From: Candidatus Zixiibacteriota bacterium | GTDB lineage: Bacteria; Zixibacteria; MSB-5A5; SM1-73 | Assembly (NCBI GenBank): GCA_023129805.1 | Contig: JAGMBK010000024.1 | Span: 1-17,051, forward strand | DNA: 17,051 bases | Direction of reading: 5' to 3' | Shown: positions 13,294 through 17,051 of the stretch, one piece after another | How the letters are laid out: every line of letters starts with the position of its first letter | How positions within the stretch are numbered: the first letter of the stretch is position 1 | Notes under the pieces: model-generated | The model's database searches: none | What the model saw: only the letters and a program-made list of their open reading frames with translations | Told to the model about the DNA's origin: nothing | Position numbers and translations under genes: made by a program

Positions 13294-14655
13294 TTAACTT
13301 AACATGCACCTAACGGTTTCCTGAATACTTCTGACTCCGATAATCTCAATCCCCACCTTCTGATTTAGTCCTTTTAGATTGCCATGCGGAATAACGCATC
13401 TTTTGAAGCCAAGTTTTTCTGCCTCTTTGATCCTTCTTTCTATCTGACCTACCGCCCTAACCTCACCCCCCAGTCCCACCTCACCGATTACGACCGACTC
13501 GCGCACTGCTGACACCTCTTTCAAGCTGGAAGCTAATGCTACCACCACCCCCAGATCCACTGCCGGCTCATCAATTCTCACCCCTCCAGCCACGTTAACA
13601 AACACATCAAAGGCTGCCACCGAAAGCCCCTCCCGTTTTTCTAGGATAGCCAGAAGTAGAGCCAGCCTTTTGTAATCCACTCCGGAGGAAACCCTCTGAG
13701 GGGTGCCATAGCTGGAAGGCGAGACTAAAGCCTGAAGCTCAAGCAGAAGTGGTCTGGTTCCCTCCATACAGCAAACCACCACCGAACCGGAAACGTCCCC
13801 GGCTCTCTCCGGTAAAAACAGCATGGAGGGATTTTCTACTTCCAGAAGACCCCTCTCCTCCATCTGAAACACTCCGATCTCATTGCTGGACCCAAAGCGA
13901 TTCTTCACCGCCCTTAAGATTCGAAAAAGACAGCTCTTCTCTCCTTCAAAATAAAGCACCGTGTCCACCATATGCTCCAGCACCTTGGGTCCGGCGATGG
14001 AGCCATCCTTGGTTACGTGTCCCACCAGAAAGACCGGGCTACCGCTCTGTTTGGCAAAACGGATCAATGCACCAGCACACTCCCTTATCTGGCTGATGCT
14101 TCCCGGAGTGCTCTCCAGGTTCTGAGTATAGGTTGTTTGAATGGAGTCGATCACCGTCATGTAAGGTATATCCTGTCTCAGCACATCCAATATTAGGTCA
14201 AGGTTAGTCTCAGTAAGTATCTCGATTCTATTCGGATTTATCTTTAATCTTTCAGCCCGGAGCTTGATCTGCTTTAAAGACTCCTCACCTGTAATATATA
14301 AAACTTTTTCATATTGTGAAGCGATTTTTTCAGAAATTTGCAAAAGTAAGGTGGATTTGCCTATGCCCGGATCGCCGCCCACCAGAATCACCGATCCTTT
14401 AACGATTCCTCCCCCCAACGCTCGATCAAACTCCCTTATTCCAGTGATGATCCTATCCTCATCTGACACATCCACTTCTTTCAAAGAGACGGGGGAAGTT
14501 TTTTGAGCTGAGGGAGTGCCTCTGTGTTTTGTAATCTTCTCTTCAACCATGCTGTTCCATGCCCCGCAATCAGGGCACTTCCCTATCCATCTTAAGGACT
14601 TGTGCCCACAGGACTGGCAGATATAGACTGTTTTGATCTTACCTGGATTGAGCAT
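13294..14655 (-). CDS. radA: DNA repair protein RadA (Sms)
   Basis: The 453-residue RecA-related ATPase promotes branch migration and processing of recombination intermediates. Its order of domains is complete: an N-terminal C4 zinc finger (C13, C16, C27, C30; 'YICQSCGHKSLRWIGKCPDC'), a RecA-like core with Walker A GGDPGIGKST (93-102), the RadA-specific KNRFG motif (251-255), and a C-terminal Lon-protease-like domain from about residue 280 to the end. I start it at ATG 14653-14655 (MLNPGKIKTV), with AGGA seven bases upstream. The longer frame to 14718 runs into the heptad repeat and is not accepted. The repeat block begins exactly at the upstream edge of the ribosome binding site. Confidence 0.95.
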   Translation of the reverse strand: MLNPGKIKTVYICQSCGHKSLRWIGKCPDCGAWNSMVEEKITKHRGTPSAQKTSPVSLKEVDVSDEDRIITGIREFDRALGGGIVKGSVILVGGDPGIGKSTLLLQISEKIASQYEKVLYITGEESLKQIKLRAERLKINPNRIEILTETNLDLILDVLRQDIPYMTVIDSIQTTYTQNLESTPGSISQIRECAGALIRFAKQSGSPVFLVGHVTKDGSIAGPKVLEHMVDTVLYFEGEKSCLFRILRAVKNRFGSSNEIGVFQMEERGLLEVENPSMLFLPERAGDVSGSVVVCCMEGTRPLLLELQALVSPSSYGTPQRVSSGVDYKRLALLLAILEKREGLSVAAFDVFVNVAGGVRIDEPAVDLGVVVALASSLKEVSAVRESVVIGEVGLGGEVRAVGQIERRIKEAEKLGFKRCVIPHGNLKGLNQKVGIEIIGVRSIQETVRCMLS

Positions 14656-14666
14656 AGGTTTTTCCT

Positions 14667-14694
14667 GTCCGCCGTCTACCGTCCACCGTCCACA
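14667..14694. repeat. Heptad repeat, inverted block
   Basis: Four heptads in phase read GTCCGCC, GTCTACC, GTCCACC, GTCCACA, in the opposite sense to the GTGGAC heptads at 14731-14835. The block directly abuts the radA ribosome binding site. Confidence 0.8.
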
Positions 14695-14730
14695 GCTAAA
14701 GCTTGATCTGGTTGGCATTTACGGTGGTCT

Positions 14731-14835
14731 GTTGTCTGTCGACCGTGGACTGTGGACGAATTTTCCTGCTGTTGTCTGTCGACCGTGGACTGTGAACGAA
14801 TTTTCCTGCCGTGGACTGTCGACTGTGGACCGCAG
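14731..14835. repeat. 40-bp tandem repeat built of GTSGACY heptads
   Basis: Two 40-bp units (14731-14770, 14771-14810) differ at two bases. Each has heptads GTTGTCT, GTCGACC, GTGGACT and GTGGACG (GTGAACG in the second), then a 12-base spacer AATTTTCCTGCT/C. A third partial unit (14811-14835) is heptads only. The block ends four bases before the stop codon of the S23-type gene. Confidence 0.9.
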
Positions 14836-14839
14836 TCTT

Positions 14840-15193
14840 CTATCTCAATTTTTTTCGTAAAGCTTGAAGCTTTACAAGTAACTTTTCCCCGAATTCATAA
14901 GCTTGACTGAAGACCTTTTCGTCAATATATCCTCTTCTTTTTGTTAAATGTAGACAGGCTATCACTTCAACACCAGACCTTATTGCCATTCCGATAAAGC
15001 GGCCAAACTCTGCATCAGTTTGACCGGTGGAGCCCTCAGCGATATTCAAAGAAACGGAGGTTGCTGATCTTATTATCTGCGTTTTCAAGTTATACGCTTC
15101 TTTAGCAGGCAGTAGATTAGCTATTTCATAGATTTTGTCCACATATTCTAAAGACAACTGCCAGACTTCCAGGTTTTCAAATTTAAACGCCAT
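14840..15193 (-). CDS. Four-helix-bundle protein (S23 / TIGR02436 type)
   Basis: This 117-residue all-helical protein belongs to the family first seen in intervening sequences of 23S rRNA genes and related in fold to Avd proteins of diversity-generating retroelements. Typical marks are 'FENLEVWQLSLEYVDKIYE' at the N-terminus, 'LKTQIIRSATSVSLNIAEG' in the middle, 'FGRFIGMAIRSGVEVIACL' and a basic C-terminus (LQALRKKLR). Its biochemical role is unknown; Avd relatives bind nucleic acid and reverse transcriptase. I start it at ATG 15191-15193 (MAFKFENLEVW), with GGAAGG upstream; a GTG at 15199 would add two residues. It lies between mlaF and radA, not in an rRNA gene, and heptad repeats flank it on both sides. 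No reverse transcriptase or variable repeat is nearby. Confidence 0.9.
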   Translation of the reverse strand: MAFKFENLEVWQLSLEYVDKIYEIANLLPAKEAYNLKTQIIRSATSVSLNIAEGSTGQTDAEFGRFIGMAIRSGVEVIACLHLTKRRGYIDEKVFSQAYEFGEKLLVKLQALRKKLR

Positions 15194-15216
15194 TAGCACC
15201 TTCCAAAGGTTTTGCT

Positions 15217-15265
15217 GTGGACTGCGGACGTCTTTCGGCGGACTGTCGACCGTGGACCGTGGACG
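15217..15265. repeat. Heptad repeat block upstream of the S23-type gene
   Basis: Seven heptads in phase: GTGGACT, GCGGACG, TCTTTCG, GCGGACT, GTCGACC, GTGGACC, GTGGACG. The block begins 24 bases before the S23-type ATG and ends three bases from the mlaF stop codon. Confidence 0.88.
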
Positions 15266-15268
15266 TCT

Positions 15269-16015
15269 TCACAACGCCGGAATTGGTCCCTGCGAACTCC
15301 CTTCAACAAACTGTCTTACCACCGGATTGACAGTATTCTTGACCTCCTCAGATGTTCCCACAAAGACTATCTTTCCCTCATACAGCATGGCGATTCTGTC
15401 TGCAATCTTGTAGGCGGAGACGATGTCATGGGTGACCGCTATGGAGGTTATAGAGATGGTATTTCTCAAATTTATGATGAGTTCATTTATCACGTCTGCC
15501 ATAATTGGATCCAGGCCGGTGGTGGGTTCATCGTATAAGACATACTCTGGATCCATGGCGATGGCTCGTGCCAAACCCACCCTTTTTTTCATTCCTCCGG
15601 AAAGCTCAGCCGGTTTTGTTTGTTCCACCGTTGCAAGTCCCACCATCTTCAGCTTCTCTTTCACTTTTTCTTTTACTTGCTCCTCGGACAAGTTGGTATG
15701 CTCCCTCAAGCCCAAGCCCACGTTCTCATCCACGGTCATGGAGTCAAACAATGCCGATGCCTGAAAGAGCATGCCGAACTTCTGCCTGACCTTGTTTAGC
15801 TGGTTATCATTCAAGGAAGGAATATCATCTCCATTGACCAATATCTTCCCGGAATCCGGCTTCAAAAGCCCCATGATGAGCTTGAGTAGCACGCTTTTAC
15901 CACATCCGCTCCTCCCGATGATGACCGCGGTCTCACCTTTATTTATGGTGAGATCAACTCCCCTCAACACCTGATTATCCCCGAAGCTTTTGAAAATACC
16001 TTTTATCTCTATCAT
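15269..16015 (-). CDS. mlaF: ABC transporter ATPase, MlaF-like
   Basis: The 248-residue protein is a full ABC ATPase, with Walker A GRSGCGKS (34-41), Q-loop Q85 (MLFQASALFDSMTV), signature LSGGMKKR (138-145), Walker B YVLYDEP (158-164) and H-loop His196 (AVTHD). The 'ALFDSMTV.ENV' and 'LSGGMKKRVGLARAIA..P' sequences are typical of MlaF/Ttg2A ATPases, which power phospholipid movement between outer and inner membranes with MlaE and an MCE protein. The permease gene lies upstream, 162 bases away, a gap now filled by repeats and a relic gene. No MlaD-type gene is in the window. The ATG has only a close, poor ribosome binding site (AAAGGAT directly before it), perhaps because repeat sequence begins six bases upstream. 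Confidence 0.92.
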   Translation of the reverse strand: MIEIKGIFKSFGDNQVLRGVDLTINKGETAVIIGRSGCGKSVLLKLIMGLLKPDSGKILVNGDDIPSLNDNQLNKVRQKFGMLFQASALFDSMTVDENVGLGLREHTNLSEEQVKEKVKEKLKMVGLATVEQTKPAELSGGMKKRVGLARAIAMDPEYVLYDEPTTGLDPIMADVINELIINLRNTISITSIAVTHDIVSAYKIADRIAMLYEGKIVFVGTSEEVKNTVNPVVRQFVEGSSQGPIPAL

Positions 16016-16024
16016 ATCCTTTTT

Positions 16025-16096
16025 GTCCGCCGTCCTTCTACTTCGCTCAAGACAAGTCGGCCGTCCTTCGACTTGGCTCAGGACAAGTCCGCGGAC
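16025..16096. repeat. 31-bp tandem repeat upstream of mlaF
   Basis: The block opens with GTCCGCC, as at 14667. It then has two 31-bp units (16029-16059, 16060-16090), each GCCGTCCTTC, then ACTT, GCTCA, and GACAAGTC, with a few differences, and closes with GCGGAC. It sits between the mlaF start and the S23-type relic. Confidence 0.85.
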
Positions 16097-16102
16097 CGCC
16101 GC

Positions 16103-16165
16103 TTACTTCAGCTTTTTTCTTAGAGTTTGGAGCTCTGCTAACAACTTTTTGCCAAATTCATATAT
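16103..16165 (-). pseudogene. 3' relic of a second S23-type four-helix-bundle gene
   Basis: Read on the - strand this stretch gives YEFGKKLLAELQTLRKKLK and a stop codon at 16103-16105. The intact gene ends YEFGEKLLVKLQALRKKLR. The DNA is also alignable with 14843-14900. The rest of the gene is absent: the frame runs directly back into the mlaE stop codon region (16178-16180). The relic lies with its own repeat block between mlaE and mlaF. Confidence 0.78.
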
Positions 16166-16177
16166 AATAGCGATTCG

Positions 16178-16930
16178 CTATCCGAAAAATATGCTTGCCA
16201 CTATGTAATCAGCTATCAATATCAAAACCGACGACAGGACCACTGCTTTTGTGGCAGATCTGCCCACGCCTTCTGCTCCGCCTCTGGTCTTAAATCCCTG
16301 ATAGCATCCGATGATGGAGATAATGCACCCAAAGACCAAAGCCTTGGAAAGCCCTGACATCAAGTCCATCATCTTGAAAAAGGATTTCAAGCTATTCAAG
16401 AACACGTGAGGGGGAACGTTCAGTGAGGTGGCGGAAATTGCCACTCCGCCGGCTAAAGCGATAGCATCAGCAAAGATGGTGAGAACCGGAAGCATTATCA
16501 AACCGGCTACGAATCTGGGCACCACCAGATATTCCACCGGGTCTAAGGCTAAGGTTTTGAGCGCATCGATCTGTTCGGTCACCTTCATGGTTCCCAGCTC
16601 TGCGGCAATTCCTGCACCCACCCTCCCTGCAACCACCAGGGCGGTGAGAACCGGAGCCAGCTCTATCATCACTGACTTACCCACAGCCGTGCCCAGATAT
16701 CTCATGGGAACGAAATCTGAGATCTGGTATACTGCCTGAACTGCAGAAACCGCTCCGGTGAAAACAGCAACTATGGCCACCAGAGGAAGGGAGTTTACCC
16801 CCATCGCCAGCATCTGTTCGGCGGTAAGATGAAATCTGGTCAGCGCCTTGGGCAAACCTAAGAAAATATCCTTTACCAAAAGAGCCAGACCTCCCACATC
16901 TTCAAAAAAGAGGAGGGTCTTTTTGCCCAC
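16178..16930 (-). CDS. mlaE: ABC transporter permease, MlaE-like
   Basis: The 250-residue integral membrane protein belongs to the MlaE/YrbE permease family. Its core 'VFTGAVSAVQAVYQIS', 'MIELAPVLTALVVAGRVGAGIAAELGTMKVTEQIDAL', 'LDPVEYLVVPRFVAGLIMLPVLT' is strongly typical, with five or six hydrophobic segments. It forms the membrane part of a lipid transporter with the MlaF-like ATPase downstream. The start is a GTG at 16928-16930 without a clear ribosome binding site. No other start codon lies between it and the upstream in-frame stop, apart from non-standard ones. The stop TAG is at the junction with the S23-type relic, so the last codons could have been altered by that insertion; the protein length is nevertheless normal. 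Confidence 0.92.
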   Translation of the reverse strand: MGKKTLLFFEDVGGLALLVKDIFLGLPKALTRFHLTAEQMLAMGVNSLPLVAIVAVFTGAVSAVQAVYQISDFVPMRYLGTAVGKSVMIELAPVLTALVVAGRVGAGIAAELGTMKVTEQIDALKTLALDPVEYLVVPRFVAGLIMLPVLTIFADAIALAGGVAISATSLNVPPHVFLNSLKSFFKMMDLMSGLSKALVFGCIISIIGCYQGFKTRGGAEGVGRSATKAVVLSSVLILIADYIVASIFFG

Positions 16931-16989
16931 AAAGGTAAAGATATTTTCAGTTTGAGAAAACTGCGTTTTTCCTCACCCCTTTCCCAATT

Positions 16990-17051
16990 TAGAACGGAAC
17001 CTCCCGGCGGATGAATTCGGGATTCTCGAATCTGGCGCAGTCCCTTAAGAA
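16990..17051 (-). CDS. C-terminal end of an unidentified gene (partial)
   Basis: On the - strand the right edge reads FLRDCARFENPEFIRREVPF followed by TAA at 16990-16992. It looks protein-like and lies 59 bases before the mlaE start on the same strand, so it is likely the last 20 residues of an upstream gene. I cannot identify the family from this short piece. Confidence 0.5.

Noticed and set aside
14840..15193. Diversity-generating retroelement with an Avd gene
   Set aside because: No reverse transcriptase, template repeat or variable repeat is present; the protein fits the free S23-type group better.
14731..15265. Possible CRISPR array
   Set aside because: Repeats are 40-bp tandem units with an inner seven-base period and no unique spacers; no cas genes are nearby.

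Overview
The window is bacterial. It carries bacterial-type ispG, radA, endonuclease III, an Mla-type ABC transporter pair and a CapA-family protein, with Shine-Dalgarno sites in front of most starts. Mla-type genes and a large secreted Ig-repeat protein suggest a diderm. The many small GC-rich palindromes, heptanucleotide repeats and a four-helix-bundle (S23-type) gene between operon genes resemble genomes of uncultured candidate phyla (Zixibacteria, WOR-3 and relatives), but no marker here settles the phylum.

Left part (1-4045), mostly + strand: the 3' end of a secreted protein with invasin-like Ig repeats, closed by a strong intrinsic terminator; a heptad repeat; a metallo-beta-lactamase-fold hydrolase; a repeat-rich gap; then a module of two small DUF2283 genes. 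Each DUF2283 gene overlaps the end of a broken upstream gene. The first broken gene is a relic with two in-frame stops. The second is a nuclease-fold-like gene with one TAA codon. The layout looks like two toxin/antitoxin-like pairs in which the putative toxin has decayed and the partner survives.

Middle part (4065-11290), mostly - strand: a secreted parallel beta-helix/CapA fusion; a gap with a hairpin family whose stems change in a compensated way; a radical SAM/SPASM protein overlapping a flippase-like membrane protein; a cupin-peroxiredoxin pair; and endonuclease III. A textbook sigma70 promoter (TTGACA-N17-TATAAT) lies 166 bases before the endonuclease III start. It is inside a small region that also carries a + strand ORF, possibly a decayed transposase.

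Right part (11290-17051), - strand: the order of transcription is an unidentified partial gene, mlaE-like permease, mlaF-like ATPase, S23-type four-helix-bundle gene, radA, a small unknown gene and ispG. The two gaps mlaE/mlaF and mlaF/radA are both occupied by repeat blocks. One gap holds an intact S23-type gene and the other a 3'-terminal relic of a second S23-type gene. This suggests the same kind of element entered this gene string twice. A dense cluster of hairpins fills the gap between ispG and the small unknown gene.

The best candidates for something undescribed are the S23/heptad element, the decayed DUF2283 pairs and the covarying hairpin family.
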